DNA of 64,000 nt from Triatoma infestans (taxonomy: Eukaryota; Arthropoda; Insecta; Hemiptera; Reduviidae). Both the position numbers and the translations under genes were made by a program. The stretch spans positions 62,001 to 126,000 of the forward strand of contig JAAEAF010000100.1 in NCBI GenBank assembly GCA_011037195.1, in the 5' to 3' direction. Below are positions 21,546 through 32,479 of this stretch, in pieces. The notes under the pieces were generated by a model, which was not told the DNA's origin, did not search any database, and was given only the letters and a program-made list of their open reading frames with translations. Every line of letters starts with the position of its first letter. Within the stretch, counting starts at the first letter, position 1.

Positions 21546-21690
21546 CTAGAAGAGAAAGTTGTATGAATGTTTCAGGGAACTTCAATAACTGTATTGCTAT
21601 AAAAATTCAATTTCAAAAATTTTACACGAATGCCATTTACTTTCTCTTACAGGGAGTAAGAGTGAGTGAAAAAGAAGAGATTTATAATTG
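21546..21690 (+). mobile_element. R repeat terminal scraps
   Basis: AGAAGAGAAAGTTGTATG, AATGTTTCAGGG is a worn 3' end. About 70 bp later TTACTTTCTCTTACAGGGAG and TAAGAGTGAG is a worn 5' palindrome, so two R ends abut. Confidence 0.6.
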
Positions 21691-22315
21691 ACCATTTAAG
21701 AAATAATTGGGAAGTCAGGTAGAAAAAGAATTAATTCCATTCATTAGTAATAATAAATTAGTTTGCTATATTACTTCAGGAAAAGGAAATGAAGGAAAAA
21801 AAAAGGACAGTAATTTTGCACACTTAAAATGGATTAATCAAAATTCTGGCAAATGTCCGCTATAAGAAGTATAATGAGGAAAGTTGGTTGGCGCAAAAAA
21901 AGAAGCGGTGTACTTTTTTTTCTTGGAACTTTTCCAAGTAGGTCAGGACGAGTTGCTCTCCCAAGGAGTTTGGTGAAGAAGAAAAAGAAAAAAAATTATA
22001 AAGAAAAAATCGCAAATTACTTTAAAGGTGGAGAGAAAATTAGTTATTTACATATACTCGTAACTTTATTATAAACTAGATATCCATCCCATTATGGAAA
22101 GGTTTAATAAAATATATTAGACAACTTGATTATACTCATTGTGGTATTACCTGTAGGCTATGTTTCCCATTCCACGGCAATATATTAAACAATTTTCACC
22201 CTAAGGGTGAAAAATCATGGAATCAATTTTTATTACGATCATTTTTCTAAATGTGAAAAAAATTTTTAATTTAATCTCCCGCATTGCTGCGGCCGTCTGT
22301 ATCGGTCGGTAATTA
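21690..22315. other. No gene seen
   Basis: AT-rich. The short lysine-rich open frame near 21853-22074 is poly-A-driven and not credible as a gene. Confidence 0.5.
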
Positions 22316-22317
22316 AA

Positions 22318-22445
22318 AAAAAAAAAAATCACGACTTTCTCTTACTGCAGTTTACACAGATTCAAGTGAAAAAGTTTTCTACATACTTATAATTTTTTTT
22401 TCCCTAATTGTTTCATCAAATTTATATCAACTGGACGATCTAAAC
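22318..22445 (-). mobile_element. R repeat 3' end lacking the hairpin
   Basis: AAAAAATCACGACTTTCTCTTACTG keeps the subterminal inverted repeat but has lost GTGTGA...TCACAC, going straight from the A-run to CACGAC. Confidence 0.75.
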
Positions 22446-22461
22446 TTAATCAAATGACTTT

Positions 22462-23140
22462 TTTACTTTCTCTCACGCCTAGTAAGAGGAAGTATTGTAA
22501 TCGTGTTAAATTTTCAATATCGAGTTTTCACCGGAAATATCCGTTCTGAGGTCCCCTGAGTCCAAAAAAATTGTTTTTAGCAAATGGTCTGTGTGTGTGT
22601 GCGTATGTATGTATGTGAACAGCATAGCTCAAACACGAAAAACCGTACAAACTTGAAACTTGATATTCCGTTTAGGTATCACCATGGGATCTGACAGTAA
22701 TTTATCTGTCAAAGTTCCTCAACCGGAATTACCACTTTACTAATTGGATTTTTTACTTTTTTGCGATTTTATCAAAAATGGCTCCGACGATTTTTTTTGA
22801 AACTACATATATAAACTAAACATGCAAAGATCTACAACTTTTATTTAAAACATTTGTCTGGGAAAATTCATTTAAGGGCACTTTTAGGAGAGGGGCGGAG
22901 TTTTGTTTTTCTCTAAAGTGCTATCACAGTTGATTATACAATTATTCTATCATCCAAACATACTTAATAAAATAATAGATGGCCCCAAAATTCGAATTTT
23001 AAGAATTTAGAAACCGAAGTGCGCTTTTACTGAACAGTTTTTCAGTTTTCGACGAATTTCGTTAAATTTGGTGACACAAACTATAAAATGTGTCAATTAT
23101 AATTTTGAGAACAGGAGTAAGAGAAAGTTGTGAGAATTTA
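22462..23140 (+). mobile_element. R repeat, near full length, two modules
   Basis: TTTTTACTTTCTCTCACGCC, AGTAAGAGGAAGTATTGTAA, TTTTCACCGGAAATATCCG, (TG)n at 22591-22600, GGTATCACCATGGGATCTGA, CTCAACCGGAATTACC, the CATTTAAGGGCACTTTTAGG block and GGAGTAAGAGAAAGTTGTG. The second CCGGAAGT has changed to ACCGAAGTG. The 3' hairpin is lost. Confidence 0.9.
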
Positions 23141-24118
23141 TTTTTTTGTAGGAATCAGTTAATATATCTAGTTTAAAGAAAATCTTTGGTGCCGTTTTCG
23201 AGAAAATAGCAAAAAAATAAAATATCCTTTCAGGAAAATGGTGTTTGCCATTGAGGAATTTTGACAGGTAAGTTCCTGCTGGATCCAATGGTGATATTTA
23301 GACGGTATGTAATGTATGAACTTGAGATGGCCGACGTCCTGGCGAAGATTGGCGCTGCGACCCTGCTTGTAGGGCCAGAACCTTTCTGTGTGGTCAGCGA
23401 CCAGTTTCTCTTGGAAGAACTTTTAGGAAGGTGGAGGAGAGAAAGAGATCTCAACTCGGGAACTCCCTCACCGGTTTATGGCAGGCCAAGTTCTGCCTGG
23501 GAAATTATAACCAACGGAGATGGAAGGCCTGCATCGGCTTGAGTAAGAACAAGCTCCGCGTTCTCACCGGGTTTCCTCATGGGGCATTGACGACTTAGAG
23601 GACACCTGAGGAAACTGGCATTGGAAAGTGACAGCTCATGCAGATTCTGTGGGGTAGTTGGAGGAAACTCCATTATAACTACTAATAGACTGCGAGGCAG
23701 CCACTCAAGAACCTGGTGGAGGAGGGAGATATACCCTCTCTAGAGCCCGACAGGTTACTAGGATTCCTCAGGGATCTTAACCTGATGGAAGATGTTCATT
23801 TCGGACATTTGCTAGGTACTGTGTGGAAATAGCCTGCGGCATCCAGGGGGCGCAGCACAATAGATCGAAAGGTCGCAGTGCATTGGCCCCCCTTCAAAAA
23901 AAAAAAAGTACTTTCTGCGATTTTTCGTTTTTCAGCTATGCTGTCCATATATATACATACACACATGCAGAGAGAAAAGGGGAAGAGAGTCGGACAGAGA
24001 GACCATTTTCTAAAAAACACTTTTTTGGACTCAGGGGACCTCAAATGTTTATTTCCAGTGAAAACTCGATATAGAAAATTTGAACGATCGCAACAGTTAC
24101 TCTGAACAGCAGTTAGAG
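23140..24118 (-). mobile_element. R repeat split by an I-type LINE
   Basis: The first part ends CAATGGTGATATTTAGACGG (about 23298). The second begins at the A-run near 23897 with CTTTCTGCGATTTTTCGTTTTTCAGC, the next R block, then a (CATA)n-like tract, GGACTCAGGGGACCTCAAATG and a worn 5' end. Confidence 0.8.
23300..23908 (+). pseudogene. I-type LINE remnant, end of RNase H and C-terminal region, with A-tail
   Basis: The + strand reads MADVLAKIGAATLLVGPEPFCVVSDQFLLEELLGRW, matching the ADelAR.Ga.t...GPEPF.G phrase at the end of LINE RNase H domains. Later frames give SSAFSPGFLMGH-stop-RLRGHLRKLALESDS and CRFCGVVGGN. Frame breaks near 23540 and beyond. A run of 11 A (23897-23907) closes it. It has the same C-terminal layout as the copy at 13500 and is inserted in an R repeat. 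Confidence 0.82.
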
Positions 24119-24119
24119 A

Positions 24120-24620
24120 AACTTAAGAAGAGTTCTACTTCTTATAGCTAGTATCCTGGCCACATCATTAACACGCCATCTATCATTAACAAACTAAGAT
24201 TTGGATAAGCTTTTAGTCCCTCAATTTGATCGAATGTTTTTTATTTAATCTTAAACATTACTCTTAAATTAAATAATTACTCTTAAATTATCTCATGCTA
24301 CTCTTACGGCTAGTAGCATGGAATAATTCCCAAATTTTAAGTGGACTAGACAACTTCTTCAGTATTCTCCTGGTGCCTGTAAATATATTCCAGCTTGACA
24401 ATATGAACATTACTTACAATGGACACTTCTACCATTCACGCAATGCATAAAATCTGCAGAGCTAATTGATGTGTACTCTCACTATGTAGCGAACCCACAG
24501 GCAAACTTCAAAACACACTATACAACACGGCGATTACAATCTTTATACAAACACTAAACATATAAGAAAACTAGATTACATTTTTCGGATCGCAATGGAT
24601 TGGATTTGGCATTATAATCA
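24120..24620. other. No gene seen
   Basis: AT-rich. ACTCTTAAATTA occurs twice near 24260-24290. No coding pattern. Confidence 0.5.
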
Positions 24621-24624
24621 CTCA

Positions 24625-25445
24625 AATTTTCGAAACTGAAGTTTCACTAGTTGTAACATGTTTCTCTCAGATCTACTAAATACGAAAATATATTTTTTAG
24701 TTTGTGAGTGGTAACAAAGTGTCTCAAAAAAGAACAATCCCAGAATAAATCTCAAACTTGGTATACTTCCGTTTGGGTAAAAAGCACAGCATCTACAAAC
24801 ATGAAGGTTTCGGAGCGAAAAAACCATCTAATGTATTTTATTTTCTTTCAGTTTTTCGCAATTTTCTCTAAAATGGCTCTAACGATTTTCTATAAACTTC
24901 GTATACTATCTGCACACATAAATTTGAAACATTTTCATGGGAATTTTTTTTTTTTTATGGGAGGAGGAGGAGGATGGTAAAACAGTGCGTCATGCTTTCC
25001 ACTAAAATACCATAACACTACAATTATATAGTTCACACTACGTATATAATTTTAATATACATTACAAGGCATTACTAGAATTTCAGATATGAAGAAAATC
25101 GATAAACCCGGATATGCAACATTACAGAAAAAGGTATTTTCGTGAAAACGTCTTCACCGATTATCTTTAAACTTAAAATAATAATTGTACAGATATAAAT
25201 CTATCACTTTTACGCGTAAAAAAGTTGATTTAATGGATGTTAAATCTCAAATGTTATATAGAATAAATGTTATTGGCGCTCTCTTCTAGTATATAATGTA
25301 ATCACTTCTATTACATGGCTGGGTGGGTACTTTCTATTCCACTAGCTCTATATTTGTGTCAAGAGCCCTAGGCTCTGCGTTTACATTTGCAGTCATGCCA
25401 AACAGCAGTCAGAGAAAGTCGTGTGTATGTTTCACACCATATTTC
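24625..25445 (+). mobile_element. R repeat, full length but for the 5' tip
   Basis: Order: worn TTTCACTAG..., TTTTTAGTTTGTGAGTGG, AAACTTGGTATACTTCCGTTTGG, TCTAAAATGGCTCTAACGATT, AATTTCAGATATGAAGAAAATCG, GGCGCTCTCTTCTAG, then AGTCAGAGAAAGTCGTGTG and ATGTTTCACACCATATTT at the end. The terminal hairpin stem is kept. Confidence 0.88.
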
Positions 25446-26064
25446 CTTTATTTTGACTGACATGACTTTTAAGTTTTAACTGAGTTTTTAATTAACATAA
25501 TTTAAAAAATGGTATTAAACCTTGTCATTTATTTCTATAATACTAACTTAATGATAGCCAATAAAGTATGTATTCAGTGTTCAACAGGCAGCTCAGGTGT
25601 AATAACATTTTTATAATTTTTATTATATATATATATATATGTGTGAGTACTATTAAACATGCCATTCTTGTATGTGCATTTTCTCCCACTCTTTTGTCGT
25701 TAATATCCAAATACTGGATTAACTAGTTTAGTGGAAGTTAACATTTAGACTCCTCACCCTCAGGCATTATATTCCACCTACTTGCTGGTTACGCTCCTAT
25801 ATATACTTATTACCATATTTCCGTTATATACAGAGAGTATAATTCAGATAAGAGAAAGTGCTCTTCCGGCTTGCATGTTTCCAACCAATAATAAGTGTTT
25901 ATCTCCGGAAGTTATATATATATATATCCCTCTTTTCGTCAATATTGTCAGTAAGTAATCATTCCGTGAATTTCATTAAAATAGAAAGGTTTTACGTCAT
26001 TGGAATAAATTTAGGCATATTTAAACTTAACGTGTTAAATACGCCTAATTAGGCAACTATTTCC
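25446..26064. other. No gene seen; (TA)n at 25624-25641
   Basis: AT-rich spacer with two TA microsatellites (25624, 25913). No coding pattern. Confidence 0.5.
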
Positions 26065-26065
26065 A

Positions 26066-26528
26066 CTCTATAAGAGAAAGAGAAGACAAAAGTGGCTGGA
26101 AAAAAAGTTTGGAGCTCTCCTGAGTACAAAAAGATACTTTTAACGAATGGCCTCTATGTGTGTGTGTGTAAAATGTGGTTTTATATATACATATATAACG
26201 TAGTATTTATATATATATATAACGTAGTATTTCAAAAACGAAAAATCAGAGGAACCTCAATCTTGCTAATCCGTTTTGGTACTTCCACCGCATCTATCAC
26301 GAAGATTTCGGGCAAAATCCATTAGCCGGAAGTGCGATTTTTTCGAAAATAAATGTTCCGACGATTTTCTTTAGATTTCATATCAAAATGCATAAATATC
26401 TACCACTTACTTTTATTTATAACATTTTTCCAGGGAAATAGATTTTACTAGAGGAACAGTTATGATTCCTTCTAAATTGCTATTTCACAATATATGGTTC
26501 TACACCTAAATAATATTAAAGTTATAAG
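26066..26528 (+). mobile_element. R repeat, 5' half
   Basis: CTATAAGAGAAAGAGAAG, CTCCTGAGTACAAAAAG, CGAATGGCC, (TG)n, ATTTCAAAAACGAAAAATCAG, GAAGATTTCGGGCAAAATCC and TAGCCGGAAGTGCG. The microsatellite zone has duplicated the phrase ATATAACGTAGTATTT (26195-26234). Confidence 0.85.
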
Positions 26529-27370
26529 GGGTATGAGAAGAAGAGAATTGGGTTTATAAGAAGAAATAAACTGGAAATAATGCTGAACACTGTATATTGA
26601 GAAAGTAACACACGAATTAGAAATTGGTAGCGAGAGGTTTAGAGTGAGTAAAGAGAAAGGTTGCTGACGCCTTGTAACTGCTGTGTAAACTGTTCCAAAG
26701 GCTGTCCCCTGTAGGGCTTAGTTTGGACTAAGTAGCGAGTGAGGCTCTCAATTAACAGATATAAAACAAATATCTGTTTATCAGAAATATATGTATAAAT
26801 TTATCTGTTTATTAGAAACATTTTTCCAAAAAATTAATATTGGATTGGTCCTGGAAAACCTGTAAGTTGGATAAAATTTGAAATGCCGCAAAAAAGCTTT
26901 CTTTTTGCCTATAGTTTCAGCCAGATCTCGCTGGCAGATGTTAAATAAGTATATTCCCCCACCACCACCACCTTTGATAGTGTAATCTGAGCCCAACTAA
27001 ACGTTGCAACAAAAGACACGGCAAGTTTAGAGAAAATTTATTCATTAAAAAAAAAATTACTTTAAAATTATTTATTAATTTAAAAGAAAAATAGAAAATT
27101 CCTTAAAAGAATTGCTTTTAAAATTTCCGAATAAAAATAATTGCACGATAATTTTGAAATCTAGTTTTCACCAGAGAGAGAGATATTTGTCTGCACGCAA
27201 TTATCTATTGCTAAAAGTCTTATCTGTAGTTTGTGATGTGTCCGAAAATTAATTGAAATTTTAATTGAAACTGTGAGTTAGTTGGGCTTGACATAAAAAA
27301 TGGAATTATAGATAATAAAGCTTGGCCTCTATGGCAGCCAAATCTGATGCTATCAACCTAGCCTGTAGCG
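26529..27370. other. No gene seen
   Basis: Includes a GC-richer patch at 26610-26760 and a small worn R 5' fragment near 27143-27185 (GAAATCTAGTTTTCACCAGAG). The rest is AT-rich. Confidence 0.45.
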
Positions 27371-27374
27371 GCAG

Positions 27375-28290
27375 TTTAAATTTAAACCTACCTGACATGG
27401 GGTCTCCAAGAAATACTAAAAATGAAAAATATTACAAATAAAAGTGATGGAATTAGCATCCCAAATTTAAAGAAAATCCCTAGTCTTTTCCGAGAATATT
27501 CCAGAAAAAAATTGAAAATCTACTCAGCAAAGTCGCACGGCCGGTTAACTGATGTTCTTCAAATTTAGGATTCTACCAATTTTTTATGATACTTCAATAT
27601 TATATAGGTGGTAGTATAAGAGAATGTACTGAAGTGATACTTTAGACGTAGTGGTTCTCAACTAGGGCCATATAGCCCTGTGGGGACCCAAGAATATTCC
27701 AAGGGTGCCATAGGTGAAAATTGCGTAAATGGAGGACCACGGCACGAGCCTGGACAGCCTTAAAAGAAAGCAAAGTGTATAGAATATTTTCAAAAAGAAC
27801 TTACAGAAAAACATAAAAATATTATTCAATAATTTCGAAATAACGCAGCCATCAATGTCTATGAAGCTCGTCTAGCGTTTTTCTTCCTGCATTTTGAAGA
27901 TGTAAAAAAAAAATGTAGTTCAGTTCAAAGTAACATGTTTTTATTATAAACTTGTATTCTTGTATGCAAGCGGCCGGACGAGATCAAATCTGAAAGTGTT
28001 CGCGCTTGCTGTAGAACAAGGCTAAACGCAAGATCGAAAGGGGGGCACGGTCGGTAAATGATTGAGAAACCTTGTTCTCGCGCTTGACGTCGCTTTTCCT
28101 CCAGAATCCTCCAAAAAAGCAATTTTCCTGGAGAAATGTTTCAAATGAAACTGAACATACTATAAGAAGTTTAAAGAAAATCCCTATAGGGGTTTCGAGA
28201 AAATTCCAAAAATTATTCAGTAAAATCGCACTTCCGGTTGAAACATTTTGCCCGAAACCTTCGGGTGTCAGATGCTGTGATAGTATTAAA
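27375..28290 (-). mobile_element. R repeat split by a hAT-like MITE
   Basis: Before the insert: CAAATAAAAGTGATGGAATT, CGCACGGCCGGTTAACTG and ACTGAAGTGATACTTTAGAC. After it: CCAGAATCCTCCAAAAAAGC, GAGAAATGTTTCAAATGAAA, CGCACTTCCGGTTGAAAC and CCCGAAACCTTCGGGTGTCAG. The microsatellite and 5' end are replaced by an A-run and the next R copy. Confidence 0.82.
27648..28072. mobile_element. hAT-like MITE, about 425 bp
   Basis: The left end reads TAGTGGTTCTCAACTAGGGC with GCCATATAGCCCTGTGGGG. The right end in reverse complement reads CAAGGTTTCTCAATCATTT with GTGCCCCCC beyond. CAGTGGTTCTCAA-type tips with CCATATGGCCC subterminal text are the hallmark of hAT elements. No clear 8-bp target duplication survives. 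No transposase. Confidence 0.65.
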
Positions 28291-28301
28291 AAAAAAAAAA
28301 A

Positions 28302-29031
28302 AACTGGTGTAAGACACTCACACAACGTGCTCTTACTCCCTTCTCAAAATTATAATTGGCAAATTTTAGAGTTTGTGTACCAAATTTAATGAAATTCGTC
28401 AAAAACTGAAAAAACTGTCCAGTAAAAGCGCACTTCCGGTTTACTAATTTTCTTGAAACTCGGAATTTAGCCATCAATTTATTTCTAATTAATTTTGTTT
28501 GCATGATAGAATTGTATAATCAACTATGATAGCACTTTAGAGAAAAACATAACCCCATCCCTCTCCAAAAGTGCACTTAAATGAATTTTCCCAAGAAATG
28601 TTTCAAATAAAAGTGGTAGATCAGAGCTCTGCTGCGCATTGATATCCACAAGTTTTGAAGAAAATCGTCGGAGCCATTTTTGAGAAAAACGCAAAAAAGG
28701 AAAAAAACAACTAGTAAAGTGGTACTTCCGGTTGAGGAATTTTGACAGATAACGTACTGTCAGATCCCATGGTTATACCTAAACGGAATATCAAGTCAAC
28801 TTTCTACGATTTTTCGTTTTTGAGCTATGCTGTTCACATACATACATACATACATACATACATAAATACATACATGCACACACACACACGTACACACACA
28901 CAGACCATTTGCTAAAAACCACTTTTTTTGGACTCAGGGGACCTCAAAACGGATATTTCCGGTGAAAACTTGATATCGAAAATTTGACACGATTACAATA
29001 CTTCCTCTTACTAGGAGTAAGAGAAAGTAAC
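28302..29031 (-). mobile_element. R repeat, full length, two modules; best-preserved copy
   Basis: The 3' end at 28303 reads ACTGGTGTAAGACACTCACAC. Blocks follow in order: CGCACTTCCGGTTTACTA (28430), TGATAGCACTTTAGAG, CACTTAAATGAATTTTCCC, GTACTTCCGGTTGAGGAA (28723), GATCCCATGG, a long (CATA)n/(CA)n tract (28842-28901), GGACTCAGGGGACCTCAAAA, TTTGACACGATTACAATAC, and a closing palindrome CTTCCTCTTACTAGGAGTAA-GAGAAAGTAA. The two CCGGTT blocks are about 292 bp apart. Confidence 0.93.
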
Positions 29032-29032
29032 A

Positions 29033-29250
29033 AGTGGGAATACCAAAGTTTGATCTTTCTGCCGTATTTTGGTTTTATAGACATTTTGTTCACACAGGCA
29101 CACACAGACAGACTGACATACCATTCGCTAAAAATATTTTTCTTCGTTCCCCCAGGGGACCTCAAAACAACTCCTCCGAAGTAAACTCCATTTCGAAAAT
29201 TTGAACGATCACCATTGTTCCTCTTACCACTTACGATAATGAAAAGAAGC
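29033..29250 (-). mobile_element. R repeat 5' part, directly following the previous copy
   Basis: AAAGTTTGATCTTTCTGCCG, a CA-rich tract, ACCATTCGCTAAAAATATTT, CCAGGGGACCTCAAAAC and TTGAACGATCACCATTGTTCC. Same orientation as, and head-to-tail with, 28302-29031. Confidence 0.8.
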
Positions 29251-29452
29251 AATGTGTTACGACGAATGAAATTCCAAATATGGAAATTCGTACCTATAAC
29301 CGGAGAAAGTGAGTAAACATGAAAGAGAAAATCTAATTTTACACCACCAGATTTTTGTTTAGCCGTTTTTTGTTGATTAAGCACACACATTGTACTAGTT
29401 AATAGCAATGGTATAGAATATACGAAATAGAATCCAACCACAGAGTTGTACT

Positions 29453-29462
29453 CGTATATAAG
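29453..29462 (+). promoter_or_regulatory. TATA-like site upstream of a candidate exon
   Basis: GTATATAAGAAG about 200 bp before the ATG at 29667. The sequence between is repeat-free and GC-richer. Weak evidence, given only for context. Confidence 0.3.
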
Positions 29463-29666
29463 AAGTAATAATGTAGGATGAATTGAACATGACGGCAAAA
29501 GATAAGGAAAAACAGAATACTGTTGATCTGTAGTGTGTTCTATATACTGGAAAAGTACCCTAGCATTCTGCGATACCAAAGTACAAACATACACACATAC
29601 ATATATAAAGAGACGGAACAATCCACCCAAAGACACCCACCCATCCCCCGAAACACATACAGCACT

Positions 29667-29734
29667 ATGGTGATGAAAGAAAAAGCAGCGAATAAAGTTG
29701 AAATGTTTTCTCCTAAATTGGCTCCGGGGCTGAA
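29667..29734 (+). CDS. Candidate short first coding exon with a splice donor
   Basis: ATG at 29667 opens 22 codons reading MVMKEKAANKVEMFSPKLAP then GL, stopping at a strong donor GTAAGT (29735-29740) in phase 2. It lies in a GC-richer, R-free patch with a TATA-like site upstream. I do not recognise the peptide, and no partner exon was found downstream. Without transcripts it may be chance; alternatively it is an upstream exon of a gene running into the rest of the window. Confidence 0.25.
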
Positions 29735-29740
29735 GTAAGT

Positions 29741-30300
29741 GGAATGAGTAGTGGAAGAGTGTGGCTCTATTTAATGTAGACTCCAGTTAATTAGGGGGAG
29801 GATGGCTTGGAGATATGGGCTTCATCTACTCTCCCATCCATTCCATTCAAGCATCCACACAAACTCTCTCGCTGACTTGTTTCTCAGCGTCTTACCAACC
29901 AAACCAGGAGAAAGAGCAAGTATCATAGCTGTAGTATCTTGCACTCTCATTTACTGTACCAAACCCATATCATTCTTCTTGTTTTACAGCGTTTCTCTTC
30001 TCTCTCCCAATCTCTCACACACACACATACACATTGAAAATGCCTCTGACAACTAATATTGTTCATTAAAGTGGATTTACTTATCTATTTAAGTAAAATA
30101 ATATGACTATTACTCACTTCTTACATTCATCAACAATAATTACGAACAAAACATTTTTACTCAATTGAAAAAAATTAATAAATAAATCCTTTTATTGTTG
30201 TTAATACAACTGACAAATTTTCTCTAAACTTAAAGTTTAATTATAGTTATAGAAATCGCATACTTATCTACTCAACGTAGGTAGTAGTTGAAATGATTAT
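29741..30300. other. No gene seen
   Basis: The GC-richer patch continues to about 30060 with CT-rich tracts and (CA)n, then turns AT-rich. Confidence 0.45.
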
Positions 30301-30302
30301 AC

Positions 30303-30430
30303 AACAGCCCAGTAGACAGCGCCACTAATATTTGTAATATAACGTCAAAGATTCCTTAGAAATCCCTGAAATCAATTTTTCCGGATAAATGTTTCAAATA
30401 AAAATGAGATTCATTAATACATTTACCAAA
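30303..30430 (-). mobile_element. R repeat internal fragment
   Basis: GCCCAGTAGACAGCGCCAC, GATTCCTTAGAAATCCCTG, and AATTTTTCCGGATAAATGTTTC. Nearly the same text recurs at 38150-38290. Confidence 0.75.
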
Positions 30431-30431
30431 A

Positions 30432-30522
30432 AAGTAAACAAAACTAAAAAAGGAGAAGTGGTTTTGCGACAAGCAGGAAATTGAGGTTGTGAACCAATTT
30501 AAGTATTTAGGTATTATTACTT
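30432..30522 (+). pseudogene. LINE reverse transcriptase scrap
   Basis: The + strand reads WFCDKQEIEVVNQFKYLGII (30464-30523), the ...iE.V..FKYLGi phrase that follows the catalytic region of many LINE RTs. Too short to class further. Confidence 0.6.
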
Positions 30523-31968
30523 TCTCTACTCTTAGTAAGAGGAAGTATTGTAATCGTATTAAATTTTCGTTATCGAGTTTTAAACGGAAATGTCCTTTAG
30601 AGGTCCCCTGAATCCAAAAAAGTGGTTTTTAGCAAATGGTGTGTGTCTATGTGAACAGCGTCGCTCAAAAACGAAAAACCGTAGAAAGTTGAAACTTGAT
30701 ATTCCCTTTAGGTATCACCATGGGATCTGACAGTACATTATCTGTCAAAATTCCTCAACCGGAGTACCACTTTACTAGTTTTTTTTTTTTTTTTTTTTAC
30801 TATTTTCATTTTTCCTCAAAAATGGCTAACACGATTTTCTTCAAAACTTGGTATACCAACTACACATTCAAAGAGCTACAAAATTTCTATGGGAAAATTC
30901 ATTTAAGGGCACTTATAGGGGAGGGGTGGGGTTATGATTTACTCTAAAGTGCTATCATAGTTGATTATACAATTCTATCATCCATCATCATCATCATCAT
31001 TATCGTGCGCCCTTCATCTTGTACATTTTCCTCCACCCTCTCTGTCTTCCACCAATGCTCTCAGATCCCCCCCCCACAATTCCTCTTTTCCCGCACGCCT
31101 CTTTTACACCCTCTTCTCACCTGCGTCGCGGTCTACCCCTTCCTCTCCGCCCCTTTACCTGTGCTTCATATGCCATTCTAACCGCTCTGTCGGAATCCAT
31201 CCGTACAACATGCCCGAACCAGCATAGCCTATTTTCTTCTACTGGCTGAATATTCAAGTTGGATCTTATTGTGGCATTACGAACCCTGTCCCTCTTGTTT
31301 TCCCCTCTATCTTCCCCAAATACCTCATCTCAGTGGCCTGTATTCTACTTTTATGCTTCTTGGTCAGTGTCCAGGTCTCCGATGAGTAAGTAAGTATAAG
31401 GAGGAATGTTGACCTATAGACTGAAAGCTTGGTTTTCTTAGACACCTCCCTGTTACTGAGGAAACCCTTCCTGACCGCGCTAAACATCCTACCTGCAGCA
31501 CCTGTTCTTTCCCTAATTTCTTCGTCCACGCAACCATCCTCGCTTAGATGTGCACCCAGACACTTGAACTTCATGACCTGTTCTAGCTTTTCTTCTCCTA
31601 TTTCAACCACCCTCATTATTCGATGCGGCTTCTTCCCAATACGCATAACTTTCGTCATGCTGGAGCTGATCTCCATATTTGGCCAGAATAGCCAAATTGT
31701 AATTGACCACCAGGTCATCCGCAAATGCCAAAAACCATTACATTACAAAGAGTAGCCGGAAAGCATTCTATCATCCAAACAAAATTAATTAGAAATAAAT
31801 AGATGGCCAAAATTCAGAGTTTCAAGAAAATTATTAAACCGGAAGTGCAGTTTTACTGAATAGTTTTTTCAGTTTTCGACGAATTTCATTACAAACTATA
31901 AAATTTGTCAATTAATTTTGAGAACTGGAGTAAGAGAAAGTTGTGTGAGTGTTTCACACCAGATTTTT
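30523..31968 (+). mobile_element. R repeat, full length, split by an RTE-type LINE
   Basis: The left part (30523-30983) starts TTACTTTCTCTACTCTTAG, then AGTAAGAGGAAGTATTGTAA, a short TG tract, CTCAACCGGAGTACC and ATACAATTCTATCATCC. The right part (31765-31968) begins ATTCTATCATCCAAAC, then TTAAACCGGAAGTGCAG, GGAGTAAGAGAAAGTTGTG and GAGTGTTTCACACCAGATTT. Two modules. Confidence 0.92.
30984..31764 (-). pseudogene. RTE/CR1-like LINE, 5'-truncated, with 12-bp target duplication
   Basis: Minus strand from 31724: KVMRIGKKPHRIMRVVEIGEEKLEQVMKFKCLGAHLSEDGCVDEEIRERTGAAGRMF, then TKLSVYRSTFLLILTYSSETWTLTKKHKSRIQATEMRYLGKIEG. This is the standard FKYLGs.is.dG..d.EI..Ri..a ... vYr...lp.LtYgsEtW.l...  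pattern. A frameshift near 31290 hides the next phrase, RDRVRNATIRSNL, and beyond it LCWFGHVVRM (about 31220) is legible. The 3' tail is a (GAT)n run (30985-31000 as ATC repeats). ATTCTATCATCC occurs at 30972-30983 and 31765-31776. Only the RT end is present, typical of a truncated insertion. Confidence 0.9.
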
Positions 31969-32000
31969 TTACTTAGACCCAAATTATCATTTCTTGAGAA

Positions 32001-32165
32001 TCAAGAATCCTCTAATAAGGATTGGAGATTAGCAAGTTTAAACTTAAAAGGAGCTGTGCCTACAGTTAAGGTGGATGCTTGCTCTTGAATAACCTCAAAC
32101 TGAGTAATAGCAGCATGAACAAGAGCTGCAAAGCGGGCTGCGGTAAACTCAGATTTAAGAGGCAT
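32001..32165 (-). pseudogene. Gag-like N-terminus of a retroelement, truncated
   Basis: ATG at 32165 opens 54 codons: MPLKSEFTAARFAALVHAAI then TQFEVIQEQASTLTVGTAPF, KFKLANLQSLLEDS and a stop. The K..R..L...it.fe.i......L pattern resembles the start of BEL/Pao-type Gag proteins, but the match is loose. The frame ends about 35 bp before an R repeat end, which may have cut it. About 1.5 kb upstream (on this strand) is unusual non-coding sequence with a minisatellite, as a leader or LTR might be. Confidence 0.3.
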
Positions 32166-32479
32166 GATAAATAGAAATAAATTCCTTGAAGTCAGACAAA
32201 CTTAAATGAAGTAAAAATACAAATATGTATAAACATACATACATGGATGTGTATAGTAAAAACAACAAATATGAGCAATATGAAAAACAAAAATTCAACA
32301 GGCGCAAACGGTGCAAAATATTAAAACGTTGAAACATAAGGAACAGATAAGCACAAGAAATATAAAACTATTGAGGCCAAGATAATGCATCGAATGCCAG
32401 AGAGCAACAATTAAATACAACCCAAATGGTAACTTATCAATTGTAGGAAAGAGAAAATTGTCTTCAGTTAATAACAACA

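Noticed and set aside
28944..29636. 230-codon minus-strand open frame
   Set aside because: It runs through the 5' parts of two R repeats and their CA tracts; no domain, and its length reflects few stops in repeat sequence.
31266..31724. Reading the 152-codon frame as a host gene
   Set aside because: Sequence is plainly LINE reverse transcriptase, with a target duplication and GAT tail.
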